DNA of 43,333 nt from Lachnospiraceae bacterium UBA7205 (GTDB lineage Bacteria; Bacillota; Clostridia; Lachnospirales; Lachnospiraceae). The notes under the pieces were generated by a model. It did not search any database and had not been told where the DNA came from. It saw only the letters and a list, made by a program, of their open reading frames with translations. The stretch is from positions 28,943-72,275 of the forward strand of contig DKUL01000084.1 in the NCBI GenBank assembly GCA_002490665.1. Direction: 5' to 3'. A program made the position numbers and the translations under genes. Below, one piece after another: positions 33,445 to 40,711 of this stretch (position 1 is its first letter; each line of letters starts with the position of its first letter).

Positions 33445-34396
33445 ATGACTTCTTTCTTCTTTCCTTTCTGCTTTCCCGAACCTGCTTTTTCTTGTTCACA
33501 ATATCACATATCACATCGGGCGCTGCCTGACGCATCGTTTTGACAACATATGTTTTGTTGTGCTTCAAGGACTTGCGAAGGCGTATTTTTCCTTTTAGGG
33601 CGCCGTGCTGTGCGCAGCTGACAATGGTATAATAATTTTTGCCATTGTTGGTAAACCATGGAATCTTTTTCTTTGTCTTTTTCCCGCATAAAAAACATTT
33701 GCAGGACAAAACCTCCTTGTCCTCCATTGCGGCAATCTTGTCCGGAAACTCCCTTGATATATATTTTGAATAGTCGCCAAATGATACCTTAATCTCCTCA
33801 GACTTGTTCCGCGGGAGACAGTACGTATCAAAGGAATAATTGAGAAACACACTGTCATCATGGATGTTCTTAATGACCTGCGCTGTATAGTAAGCATCCG
33901 CATACGCCCTGTGAAATGCCCCCTCTATCCCGATGCCAAGAAAATCCACCGCGTACTGCAATGTACGCCTTGATTTTTTATCCTCAAAGGCGATGCTGAA
34001 CAGCTTCTGTATGTCCAGAAACCTGATTGTCTTTTGTGACACAGGTGTCATATTGTAATAATCCATGTTTACCTGCAATTCCGTGATGTCAAGGTTTCCC
34101 CATGTACAGAAAACATAGTCATTCCCGCACCACTTGACAAAATCCGCGGCGACGTCAGGGAACGCCCGGCAGCCCTCAAGCTGTTCCATCTTTAAGTGAA
34201 TCAGCTCTCCTGTCACCTGGTTCATTTTATGAAACACCTGCGGTTTTATCAGCTCATGAAAACTATCCGTCTGCTCCTTCTTATCATTTAATTTTACAGC
34301 CCCAATCTCTATAATTTCAAACGTAAGATCATTCTCCCGTTTTGTCTTTAAATCGGCAGCCTGGTTCCACTCCAAATCAAAAACAATATAATTCAC
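33443..34396 (-). CDS. DEDDh 3'-5' exonuclease (KapD-like)
   Basis: A 317-residue exonuclease. The first 180 residues are a DEDDh exonuclease fold: FDLEWN with the first Asp/Glu pair, a central Asp in WGNLDITEL, and HRAYADAYYT with the catalytic His and last Asp. It resembles the sporulation inhibitor KapD and ERI-1/RNase T-type nucleases. A C-terminal extension has a CxxC pair (CKCFLCGKK) followed by C and H (SCAQHG), likely a zinc ribbon, and a Lys/Arg-rich end, both suited to nucleic-acid binding. The start is GTG 34396 with TAGGAG upstream. It is monocistronic. The substrate, RNA or DNA, cannot be told. Confidence 0.88.
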   Translation of the reverse strand: MNYIVFDLEWNQAADLKTKRENDLTFEIIEIGAVKLNDKKEQTDSFHELIKPQVFHKMNQVTGELIHLKMEQLEGCRAFPDVAADFVKWCGNDYVFCTWGNLDITELQVNMDYYNMTPVSQKTIRFLDIQKLFSIAFEDKKSRRTLQYAVDFLGIGIEGAFHRAYADAYYTAQVIKNIHDDSVFLNYSFDTYCLPRNKSEEIKVSFGDYSKYISREFPDKIAAMEDKEVLSCKCFLCGKKTKKKIPWFTNNGKNYYTIVSCAQHGALKGKIRLRKSLKHNKTYVVKTMRQAAPDVICDIVNKKKQVRESRKERRKKS

Positions 34397-34447
34397 TTAA
34401 TTCTCCTAAAATATAACGGTACGGTCGCGCTTTTTTGAACGGTTCCC

Positions 34448-34511
34448 AAGGAACTGTTTGACAATTACTTGTGACAAGTAATTGTCATGGGTAATTTATT
34501 AACAGTTCCTT
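34448..34511. repeat. 64-bp nested hairpin element
   Basis: The outer inverted repeat AAGGAACTGTT (34448-34458) pairs with AACAGTTCCTT (34501-34511). The inner repeat TGACAATTACTTG (34459-34471) pairs with CAAGTAATTGTCA (34475-34487) around a TGA loop, leaving a 13-base bulge. No coding content. It sits upstream of the exonuclease gene. Its outer core GGAACTGTT resembles the ends of the 6226-6395 element. Confidence 0.7.
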
Positions 34512-34717
34512 AGCATTATAACATAGAGCAGACTACCTCCGCAACCTATACTGGCAGTCGAAAAGACTGATGTAAATTGTATGAATTATAAGTTTATAAT
34601 GTCAGGCAGATACGGCACAGGCTGCATATGCTTTCAGTATCCATGTGTCACTGCTGCAGCTTTATGGTATCCACAATGGGCAGTTTCAAAATTTATATTT
34701 ACTCATTGCCATATTTT
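34512..34717. other. Intergenic stretch without recognised feature
   Basis: About 200 bases between the hairpin element and the end of the AgrC-like kinase gene. I see no RNA gene, promoter or convincing small gene. Short open frames on the minus strand after the kinase stop (for example an 8-codon ATG frame) were judged meaningless; no AgrD-like peptide is apparent. Confidence 0.4.
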
Positions 34718-36082
34718 TTATGAACGCTGTGGAATAATCAGCAGCACATGGAGGATAAATACATTCTCCTGTGTCTCTATACTCATGGCGCCGCCATATT
34801 TCTCTGCCACCGCATTTACATTCGACAGACCTGTCCCTTTTTTGAACGCGCCTTTCCCATGGAAGCTGTTCTCGATTTCCATCATAAGGAAATCCCCCTG
34901 GATCCGCCCGGACACACGGATATATTTTTCTATACTGTCATCCAGATTTTTTACTGCCTGAATCGCATTATCCAGTGCATTTGACAGGACAATACAGATA
35001 TCAATGTCCCGCATACTACAGGGGTATGGCAGAAGGAGGGAACAGTCCACATCTATCCCCATGCCTTTTGCAATCCCCAGTTTGTTTCCCACCAGAATAT
35101 CCACTACCGGGTTATTGGTGCTGCAAGGAAATGACATTTTTTCCGCCATATCGTCCATATCCTCCATATAGCTTACCGCCTCCTCCAGTTTCCCACTCCG
35201 AAGAAGGTTTTTTACCACTGCGATGTGGTTCCTGATGTCATGGCGGAAGGACTTTGTTTCATCGTAATGGGTTTTTGCTTCCTCCACATACTGGGTCAGG
35301 GAATGTTCCTGCTGCTCCAGCAGTGAAATTTCAGTGCTGAGTCGGAAAATCTGCTGCAGTTTCTTATAGGAAAACAGGATACAGAACAGGCTGGCAAGTC
35401 CCAGAAAATACATTGCCAGCATCTGCCCATGACTGAAAAAATGTGCCGCAGGCCCTTTGTCCACCAGGATTTCAAACTGGAAGTCATATTCAATCGCACC
35501 AATATAGTTACTCATAATAAATATCATCAGAATCGGAACAAAAATCAGAAACATCTGCTGCATTCCCATTGTGGTATCAGGAGCATCCGCAGGGCACAGG
35601 GCATCCACGGGATAAAGGACATCCCGGGAAAAATAGCGGTATACGATATAATAGCAAAACCCGCTCAGCAAAAAGGACGCCGCCTCGCAGATCAGCATGG
35701 CCGCAATATTGCCTGGCTCATGGAAAAAAGCGGGCAGCCATGGGTATGGAAGGTTCATCAGCGAGTTCACGATTCCGCTGCAGAGCAGCATGATTTCCGT
35801 TGTCAGCGTCGCATACAGTAGGGAAGCCTTAAAATTCGCATGGCAGGCAAAAGTCCCACATATGGAAAGCAATAAGACAAACACCACAAAGCCAGCAATC
35901 GTGCCGTTCGGAATAAACTCACCCGCAATCACCGCACCTACTCCAAACAGGAAATAAAAAGGAGGTCCTATTTTCTTTTTCAGGAACTTTGACAGAAAAT
36001 AAGCATAAAAAGACGTCTCAATCACGCCCATAATGTAGATATTGAAAAAATCTAAATACTCAGCCATGTTACCTGCACCCAT
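34718..36082 (-). CDS. AgrC-like GHKL sensor histidine kinase
   Basis: A 454-residue kinase of the AgrC/ComD class. The N-terminal half has about six hydrophobic segments (IYIMGVIETSFYAYFL, GFVVFVLLLSICGTFA, AMLICEAASFLLSGFCYYIVY cut here to its core ICEAASFLLSGF, FLIFVPILMIFIM, LAMYFLGLASLFCILF). The kinase part has the H box SFRHDIRNHIAVVKNLL, the N box SNALDNAIQA and G2 GTGLSNVNAVAEKYGG. ATG 36082 is chosen because AAAGG lies about six bases upstream; starts at 36100 and 36067 are alternatives. It follows the LytTR regulator by 10 bases. No agrB or agrD gene is visible, so the ligand may be encoded elsewhere. Confidence 0.9.
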   Translation of the reverse strand: MGAGNMAEYLDFFNIYIMGVIETSFYAYFLSKFLKKKIGPPFYFLFGVGAVIAGEFIPNGTIAGFVVFVLLLSICGTFACHANFKASLLYATLTTEIMLLCSGIVNSLMNLPYPWLPAFFHEPGNIAAMLICEAASFLLSGFCYYIVYRYFSRDVLYPVDALCPADAPDTTMGMQQMFLIFVPILMIFIMSNYIGAIEYDFQFEILVDKGPAAHFFSHGQMLAMYFLGLASLFCILFSYKKLQQIFRLSTEISLLEQQEHSLTQYVEEAKTHYDETKSFRHDIRNHIAVVKNLLRSGKLEEAVSYMEDMDDMAEKMSFPCSTNNPVVDILVGNKLGIAKGMGIDVDCSLLLPYPCSMRDIDICIVLSNALDNAIQAVKNLDDSIEKYIRVSGRIQGDFLMMEIENSFHGKGAFKKGTGLSNVNAVAEKYGGAMSIETQENVFILHVLLIIPQRS

Positions 36083-36092
36083 AAAAAGCCTT

Positions 36093-36797
36093 TTACACAT
36101 TCTTCATATACTGCAAAACAACACTAGAAAACTCCTTGCTCCGCAGTCGCGATACGGGAACCTCCTTGCCGTTATCCATATAGGCAGTCCCGTTTTTATA
36201 TCCTCTTAAATGCTTCAGGTTGATGAGATAGCTCCTGTGGCACCGAAAAAAATGACTGCCCAGCTTTGTTTCTAAGTTTTCAATCCGTTCATAATAATCA
36301 ACAACCTCGCCGGAAGCCAGGTTCAGATATATTTTCCGGTCTATGATTTCACAGAACACAATCCCGTCCTTTGGGATGATGCGCCCCTCATATCCCTTTT
36401 GCACCAGCAGGCTGTCTTCGCTGGCGTTTTGCATAGAAGCGTAAAGGCGCTCCATCGTCCTTTCAAACTGTTTTTCATCCACCGGCTTGACCAGATAGTC
36501 ATAGGCCTGCACCTCGAATGACTGAAATACCATCTCCTTCAGAACCGTGATAAATATCAAAAAGCCCCGAAACTGATCCGCCCTCAGCTTCCTTGCCGTT
36601 TCCATACCGTCCATGCCCTTCATCTGGATATCCAGAAACAGGATGTCAATCTGTCCGTCGTAATTCAGCAGCTCTTCGCCGCTTAAAAATGTCCGAAGAT
36701 GAATCTCCCTGTTTTTTCTATGGAAAAAATCGTATACAAAAGTCTTTATATGATCGGACATATGTTTTTCATCATCACAGATTGCAATGCGGATCAA
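36093..36797 (-). CDS. AgrA-like LytTR response regulator
   Basis: A 234-residue regulator. The receiver has DD (8-9), phospho-acceptor D56 in ILFLDIQMKGMDG and K in YDYLVKPVDE. The C-terminal LytTR DNA-binding domain shows FFRCHRSYLINLKHL and PVSRLRSKEF. Initiation is at TTG 36797 with AGGAGG six to seven bases upstream. LytTR regulators bind pairs of direct repeats one or two helical turns apart; such a pair, with 21-base period, lies just upstream of this gene's own promoter (36904-36939), pointing to autoactivation. It is first gene of the operon with the AgrC-like kinase. Confidence 0.94.
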   Translation of the reverse strand: MIRIAICDDEKHMSDHIKTFVYDFFHRKNREIHLRTFLSGEELLNYDGQIDILFLDIQMKGMDGMETARKLRADQFRGFLIFITVLKEMVFQSFEVQAYDYLVKPVDEKQFERTMERLYASMQNASEDSLLVQKGYEGRIIPKDGIVFCEIIDRKIYLNLASGEVVDYYERIENLETKLGSHFFRCHRSYLINLKHLRGYKNGTAYMDNGKEVPVSRLRSKEFSSVVLQYMKNV

Positions 36798-36869
36798 AGC
36801 GCCACCTCCTCACTTTTATGTTGTCAGCGGCAAAAATTTATCTGCTGCGCCGCCATAGACTGACATTTT

Positions 36870-36939
36870 ATTATAGTCTGCCAAAAATAACAAAAAAATT
36901 GTATTGCTGTGAAATGTTTATCTGTTGCCGCGAAATGTT
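36870..36939 (-). promoter_or_regulatory. LytTR-type direct repeats and activator-dependent promoter
   Basis: On the plus strand TTGCTGTGAAATGTT (36904-36918) and TTGCCGCGAAATGTT (36925-36939) are 13/15 identical with a period of exactly 21 bases. Reading on the minus strand, they end about five bases before a poor -35 (TTTTTT, 36898-36893), which is 17 bases from a perfect TATAAT (36875-36870). This is the geometry of AgrA/LytTR-activated promoters. Confidence 0.7.
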
Positions 36940-36956
36940 AAAACGGATATTTTATC

Positions 36957-37021
36957 AGCGTGAAAAGTACTTCTTCGCGAAGCAGTCTCTGCTGCGAGTG
37001 GCTAGAAGTACTTTTCACGCT
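36957..37021. repeat. 65-bp hairpin with 18-bp perfect arms
   Basis: AGCGTGAAAAGTACTTCT (36957-36974) is the reverse complement of 37004-37021. The 29-base centre holds a further hairpin (TCGC/GCGA and AGCAG/CTGCT). No T-run follows on either side, so it is not a canonical terminator. It stands between the two-component promoter and a gene remnant. Confidence 0.75.
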
Positions 37022-37028
37022 ATATTCA

Positions 37029-37147
37029 TTAGCTAATATCTCGTTTCTGATACACTTTTACCGCAATCCGGTATGAAATGTAAAACCAGATAACAGAAAT
37101 GATAAGTACAATATTGAAAACAAGAAGGATATGCTCCTTTACAGGAA
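37029..37147 (-). pseudogene. Remnant of an ABC-2 type permease C-terminus (probable)
   Basis: On the minus strand, an open frame beginning within the end of the GntR gene encodes LAFPVKEHILLVFNIVLIIS and continues VIWFYISYRIAVKVYQKRDIS to TAA. That is one transmembrane helix and a basic tail, as at the end of ABC permease subunits that normally follow YtrA-type GntR genes. There is no start codon at a suitable distance from the AAGGAGG inside the GntR end. I infer that the ATPase gene and most of the permease were deleted. Confidence 0.45.
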
Positions 37148-37150
37148 ACG

Positions 37151-37537
37151 CTAATCCTCCTTGTTTTCCTCCTCGTACAATAATGTTAATAAACTGATTA
37201 ATTTATCAAGCGGTATCCCGCTCATATGGGCAATTTCTATCGCGTCATTAAAACATCCCTCTATCTTTTTTTGCTGTTCTTCCAAATAAAAGTCCTGATT
37301 CCTCACGGATACATAGCAGCCTTTTCCCGCCGTCGTCTCAATAAAACCGTCTTCCTGCAAGATATCATATGCCTTTTGCACGGTCAGAACACTGACCTGA
37401 AGGGACTTTGCAAGGGAACGGATAGAGGGAACCGCTTCCCCGGCATTTAGTCCGCCACTCATAATCTTTGCCTTTATCTGCGACACAATCTGCTCATACA
37501 GAGGACGACTTGTCTTATTACTCACAATAATCTCCAA
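37151..37537 (-). CDS. GntR-family regulator, YtrA subfamily
   Basis: A 128-residue repressor. The winged-helix domain (EIIVSNKTSRPLYEQIVSQ, then VPSIRSLAKSLQVSVLTVQK cut at its core SIRSLAKSLQVSVLTVQKAY) is followed by the short helical C-terminus typical of YtrA proteins (no effector domain). TTG 37537 is chosen since the resulting MEIIVSN start is standard for the family and AGGCGG/GGTGG lies upstream; the frame open to 37612 covers the promoter. YtrA repressors usually govern ABC transporters encoded directly downstream. Here only a permease fragment remains, so it may now regulate itself or distant targets. A 12-bp palindrome overlaps its promoter. Confidence 0.9.
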   Translation of the reverse strand: MEIIVSNKTSRPLYEQIVSQIKAKIMSGGLNAGEAVPSIRSLAKSLQVSVLTVQKAYDILQEDGFIETTAGKGCYVSVRNQDFYLEEQQKKIEGCFNDAIEIAHMSGIPLDKLISLLTLLYEEENKED

Positions 37538-37555
37538 ACCGCCACCGCCTTTCTG

Positions 37556-37612
37556 TATTATACTGTATTGTATATATAAGTACAGTATAATACATTGTAA
37601 AACAGCTGTCAA
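37556..37612 (-). promoter_or_regulatory. GntR promoter with overlapping palindromic operator
   Basis: On the minus strand TTGACA (37612-37607) and TATACT (37589-37584) are 17 bases apart. TATTATACTGTA (37556-37567) and TACAGTATAATA (37581-37592) form a perfect 12-bp inverted repeat with a 13-base gap, covering the -10 and start region. This is strongly suggestive of autorepression by the YtrA-type protein. Confidence 0.8.
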
Positions 37613-37688
37613 GTAAATTACAAAGACCCCATTGCCTTAGAGCGTGTTTGAAAAATGCTTTAGCGATGAGATCTTTGTATCAGCAAAC

Positions 37689-38168
37689 TTATTCAACTGT
37701 GATCACTACAATTTTTACAGCTTCACTTGGATGCGCTTCATCAAAATCAATCAGCCCGCGGTAACTAATCTCTACTTTATCACCCACGGCAATCGGGGAA
37801 TCTCCTTCTGCTGCCTGTGCATTTTCCGTGGAATACCCTTCCAATATCTGCGCATTTTCCGTGGAAAAATAATAGAGCATGTCATCCTCCGGTGTCCTGA
37901 TTGTCACTTTGCTGCCTTCATACTTTTCAACAATTCCGGCAATGGGATCTGGAGAGACTTTTCCATCCTCTTCTAAAATCTCCGGCTGTGACGGTTCCAC
38001 AGGATTCGTTTCTATCTCCGCAGCTTCTGTGTCTGCGGTTTCTTCCTTTTCCGTTTCCTGTCGGGAATCCGTCTCCACAGAAACTGTGTCCTCTTTTGAA
38101 TCCGACGAGCAGGCGGTCATTCCCATCGCTATAACAACCAAAAATATTAGAATATGTTTTCTTTTCAT
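37689..38168 (-). CDS. Predicted lipoprotein
   Basis: A 159-residue protein with a signal peptide and lipobox (IAMGMTAC), a Glu/Thr/Ser-rich linker (about 25-65), and a small beta-rich domain (SKVTIRTPEDDMLYYFSTEN, GDKVEISYRGLIDFDEAHPS) like OB-fold or DUF-type extracytoplasmic domains of Firmicutes. It contains an internal near-duplication (STENAQILEGY, STENAQAAEGD). ATG 38168 is chosen with GAGGAG upstream. It lies 18 bases after a second lipoprotein gene of similar build and is probably in the same operon. The function is unknown. Confidence 0.8.
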   Translation of the reverse strand: MKRKHILIFLVVIAMGMTACSSDSKEDTVSVETDSRQETEKEETADTEAAEIETNPVEPSQPEILEEDGKVSPDPIAGIVEKYEGSKVTIRTPEDDMLYYFSTENAQILEGYSTENAQAAEGDSPIAVGDKVEISYRGLIDFDEAHPSEAVKIVVITVE

Positions 38169-38186
38169 AATCTTTCTCCTCATTTT

Positions 38187-38726
38187 CTAAAAGAATCGTA
38201 TTTCTATAGCATGGAATTCATCATTTTTAAAGCTGCCTTTCATTTCAACGCACATATGCTCTTTCAAGTCCTGAAATCCGGTCTCTACGTTTCCATCAGT
38301 GTCTTTCAAATAAAAACGAGTATCTTCTTCGAAAACTACATGTACCAACTGGGAATCGGGAATATCCGCATCTGAGCTTGGGGAACTGTATATTACAGAA
38401 CCGTCATCAAGAATTTTCACTTTCCTCTCGACAATAAAAAACGAGTCCTCCTCCATCTTCCGAACCTTGCCCATAAAATCCGCATCAACAGCAGCCGCGA
38501 CATCCGGTTCTAAAACGTGCCATTTCCCCGCTGTATTTTCCTGTGGCGCTCCTGTATTCCCATCAATGTCTTTTAATGGCGCATCATTTAATTCCTCTGG
38601 TGATTCTTCCCCTGCCCGGGTTCCTTCTGTTTTAGCGGCAGATTCATGGCCGGAAGTACATCCTACAGTTATTGTGTTCAATATGCAGACTGTACCAAAT
38701 AATATCATTGCCTTTTTCAGTCTCAT
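38187..38726 (-). CDS. Predicted lipoprotein
   Basis: A 179-residue protein with signal peptide and lipobox (TITVGC), a polar linker and a C-terminal beta-rich domain (FIVERKVKILDDGSVIYSS, VHVVFEEDTRFYLKDTDGN). The domain resembles that of the downstream lipoprotein (both contain a short -VEMKGSF- / -VEISYRG- strand before the end), suggesting related folds. ATG 38726 has AAGGAGG directly upstream; the longer frame to 38777 covers the promoter. It is first of a two-gene unit, divergent from a TetR gene that may control it. Confidence 0.8.
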   Translation of the reverse strand: MRLKKAMILFGTVCILNTITVGCTSGHESAAKTEGTRAGEESPEELNDAPLKDIDGNTGAPQENTAGKWHVLEPDVAAAVDADFMGKVRKMEEDSFFIVERKVKILDDGSVIYSSPSSDADIPDSQLVHVVFEEDTRFYLKDTDGNVETGFQDLKEHMCVEMKGSFKNDEFHAIEIRFF

Positions 38727-38736
38727 AAATGCCTCC

Positions 38737-38789
38737 TTGTTATTTATAGAAATAACAATCATTATAGTCTGTCTCAATCATTCAAACAA
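38737..38789 (-). promoter_or_regulatory. Lipoprotein operon promoter and leader hairpin
   Basis: On the minus strand TTGTTT (38789-38784) and TATAAT (38766-38761) are 17 bases apart. Just downstream is a 9-bp inverted repeat TTGTTATTT / AAATAACAA (38737-38745, 38750-38758) ending next to the ribosome binding site AAGGAGG. It could be an operator or a hairpin limiting ribosome access. Confidence 0.6.
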
Positions 38790-38869
38790 CCTGTTTGTAG
38801 TGAAATGCATTCTGAATGCCGTAAATGATGGATATCTGATTGTTATTTATAGTTATGCCAACCTCTATC

Positions 38870-38920
38870 TTGACAAAAGACTTTATCATATCTATACTTA
38901 TACATACCGGATAAATGTAT
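38870..38920 (+). promoter_or_regulatory. TetR promoter with possible operator
   Basis: TTGACA (38870-38875) and TATACT (38893-38898) are 17 bases apart. ATACAT (38900-38905) and ATGTAT (38915-38920) form an inverted repeat covering the start region, a candidate autoregulatory site. Confidence 0.7.
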
Positions 38921-38935
38921 GGAGGTGATTTGAAT

Positions 38936-39577
38936 ATGGCTCGTAACAAATATCCCGAAATAACAGTAGAAAAAATATTAGAAGTATCGCAGCGGCTTTT
39001 TCTTACAAAGGGATATGACAACACTACTATTCAGGATATTGTAGATGAACTGGGTGGACTTACAAGGGGGGCAATCTATCATCATTTTAAGTCAAAAGAA
39101 GAAATTATGGACGCTTTAACGAACAAAATGTTTCGTCAAAATAATCCATTTGATACAGTGAAAAACCAAAAGGATTTGAACGGACTACAGAAAATGAAAA
39201 TGGCAATGTCCTTAAACCAGTCAGACAAGGAAAGGGTAAATCTTTCATTACAGGCAATGCCTATCCTGAAAAATCCACGCATACTGGCTGGGATAATTGA
39301 ATCTAACAGACAGGTACTTAGTCCGTTTTGGCTGGAACTTCTCACAGAGGGCAACAAGGACGGTTCTATCCATACGGACTATGCCAAGGAACTATCTGAA
39401 TTGATACCTTTGTTTGATTTATGGCTAACACCATCAATTTACCCGGCAACCCCAGAAGAAATATATCATAAATTTCTGTTTATCAAAGAAATATTTGATA
39501 AAATGGGGCTTCCCCTGATTGATGATGAAATCATGGAAACTGTAAAGAAAACACTGCAAAACATGGGCGAAAGCTAA
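38936..39577 (+). CDS. TetR-family transcriptional regulator
   Basis: A 213-residue regulator. The N-terminal helix-turn-helix is canonical (KILEVSQRLFLTKGYDNTTI, then DIVDELGGLTRGAIYHHFKS with the YHHFKSKEE signature). The C-terminal 150 residues are the helical ligand-binding domain; its ligand cannot be told. ATG 38936 is chosen because GGAGGTGA lies eight bases upstream. It is divergent from two lipoprotein genes and followed by an alpha/beta hydrolase, both possible targets. Codon usage and base composition are more AT-rich than in the left part of the window, in keeping with an accessory region. Confidence 0.93.
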   Translation: MARNKYPEITVEKILEVSQRLFLTKGYDNTTIQDIVDELGGLTRGAIYHHFKSKEEIMDALTNKMFRQNNPFDTVKNQKDLNGLQKMKMAMSLNQSDKERVNLSLQAMPILKNPRILAGIIESNRQVLSPFWLELLTEGNKDGSIHTDYAKELSELIPLFDLWLTPSIYPATPEEIYHKFLFIKEIFDKMGLPLIDDEIMETVKKTLQNMGES

Positions 39578-39667
39578 TCAGAAAAAAATAAAGAAATTCT
39601 TGGCTGCAATGCTGGCATGGACAAGTCTGCGTTATCAAGTAAAAAACATGGAGGTACAAAACTGGAA

Positions 39668-40303
39668 ATGAATGTTGTTTTTTTACATGGGTTAGGGCAA
39701 TCCCCCTCAAACTGGAATGAAACAATTTCATGCCTGCCCAAAGATATAAAGGCATACTGCCCTAACTTGTTTGATTTCAGTACGGACAGAGCGATAACAT
39801 ACAAAAATATATATCTTTCCTTTGAAAAATACGTTGATAAGTTTTCAGAACCCATAACGATTTGCGGCATTTCATTCGGTGCGGTTTTGGCATTGAACTA
39901 TTGCATTAACCATGCTGAAAAAGTTCAGTCTTTGATATTGATTGCACCACAATACAAAATGCCAAGGTTCCTTTTAAAATTTCAAAATATTTTATTCCGT
40001 GTCATGCCGGAAAAATCTTTTTTGGTAAGCGGCATAAAGAAACAAGATATGATTCACCTAACCAGTTCCATGTTGGAATTAGATTTTGAGCAGGATTTAA
40101 GAAATATATTGTGTCCGGCTTTGATTATTTGCGGGAAGCATGATTTGGCTAATATTAAAGCAGCAAAGACACTGGCAAAAAATATTTTCACCACCAAATT
40201 ATGTTTAATTGATAATGTTGGGCATGAAATAAATGTAACATCTTCCCTCAAATTGGCTAATGTCATGAATGCTTTTTTAGATACTCAAAGGGTAACAGAT
40301 TAA
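39668..40303 (+). CDS. Alpha/beta hydrolase
   Basis: A 211-residue serine hydrolase. It has the oxyanion motif FLHGLGQSPSNW, nucleophile elbow G67-I-S69-F-G71, and likely D159 (CGKHD) and H186 (NVGHEIN) completing the triad. It resembles small carboxylesterases or acyltransferases of the YbfF/MenH type. The start is uncertain: ATG 39668 has GGAGG 13 bases upstream, and a CTG at 39662 would have ideal spacing. It lies about 90 bases after the TetR gene and is probably co-regulated. The substrate is unknown; hydrolysis of a small ester or a lactone signal is only a guess. The region immediately after the stop changes to ICE-like sequence. Confidence 0.88.
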   Translation: MNVVFLHGLGQSPSNWNETISCLPKDIKAYCPNLFDFSTDRAITYKNIYLSFEKYVDKFSEPITICGISFGAVLALNYCINHAEKVQSLILIAPQYKMPRFLLKFQNILFRVMPEKSFLVSGIKKQDMIHLTSSMLELDFEQDLRNILCPALIICGKHDLANIKAAKTLAKNIFTTKLCLIDNVGHEINVTSSLKLANVMNAFLDTQRVTD

Positions 40304-40547
40304 AGCGCCATTGACCTGTGCGCCGCCGGAAAGAATCGGAGCGTCAGTGGAAAAGATACCACTTTATATCCTTTACCCATGAAAGCAGCGTCCTAAAAAA
40401 AGAAAACACCAAAGTCTTAGTTTTACGGTGATAAGGAAGTATTTACAACAACTTATCAATAACGCTGACAAACAGGGTGCAAAAAAGACGTATAATATGG
40501 TATCTACTCATAAAACAGTAGCAACAAACAAACTGATACCAGAGTAG
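40296..40547 (+). pseudogene. Possible gene remnant with in-frame TGA
   Basis: One reading frame stays open across 84 codons except for a single TGA at 40380. It encodes PERIGASVEKIPLYILYP before the stop and VIRKYLQQLINNADKQGAKK after it. The translated sequence looks protein-like but I recognise no family. A GTG at 40428 could start a 39-residue peptide. It may be two gene ends or a decayed ICE gene. Low confidence. Confidence 0.25.
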
Positions 40548-40711
40548 TTACCTTGAAGTTGAGAAGCAAAATGGGTATATTACTAATAGTGATATGTCCA
40601 TTTTGCTTATTTTAATGATTTATATTTTGAAATATAGGAAAAGCAGATTTCTATGATAAAATAACAAACAGAAATTTGAATATCAATATTGCCAAAAGGT
40701 AGGTAGAAAAT
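40304..40711. other. Non-coding or decayed ICE-type stretch before the caspase gene
   Basis: It holds the possible remnant listed separately, a TATAAT box (40492-40497), an interrupted inverted repeat GGTATCTACTC (40499-40509) / GAGTAGTTACC (40542-40552; 10 of 11 pair), and a strong hairpin at 40564-40608. No intact gene is evident. Confidence 0.5.
40564..40613 (+). terminator. Hairpin terminator or attenuator upstream of the caspase gene
   Basis: AAGCAAAATGG pairs with CCATTTTGCTT, and the inner part (ATATTACT/AGTGATAT) pairs further, followed by ATTTT. It stands about 100 bases before the caspase start, downstream of a TATAAT box, so it could act as an attenuator. Confidence 0.6.

Noticed and set aside
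34581..34961. 126-codon plus-strand open frame
   Set aside because: It overlaps the 3' end of the AgrC-like kinase gene, has no ribosome binding site and no recognisable protein features.
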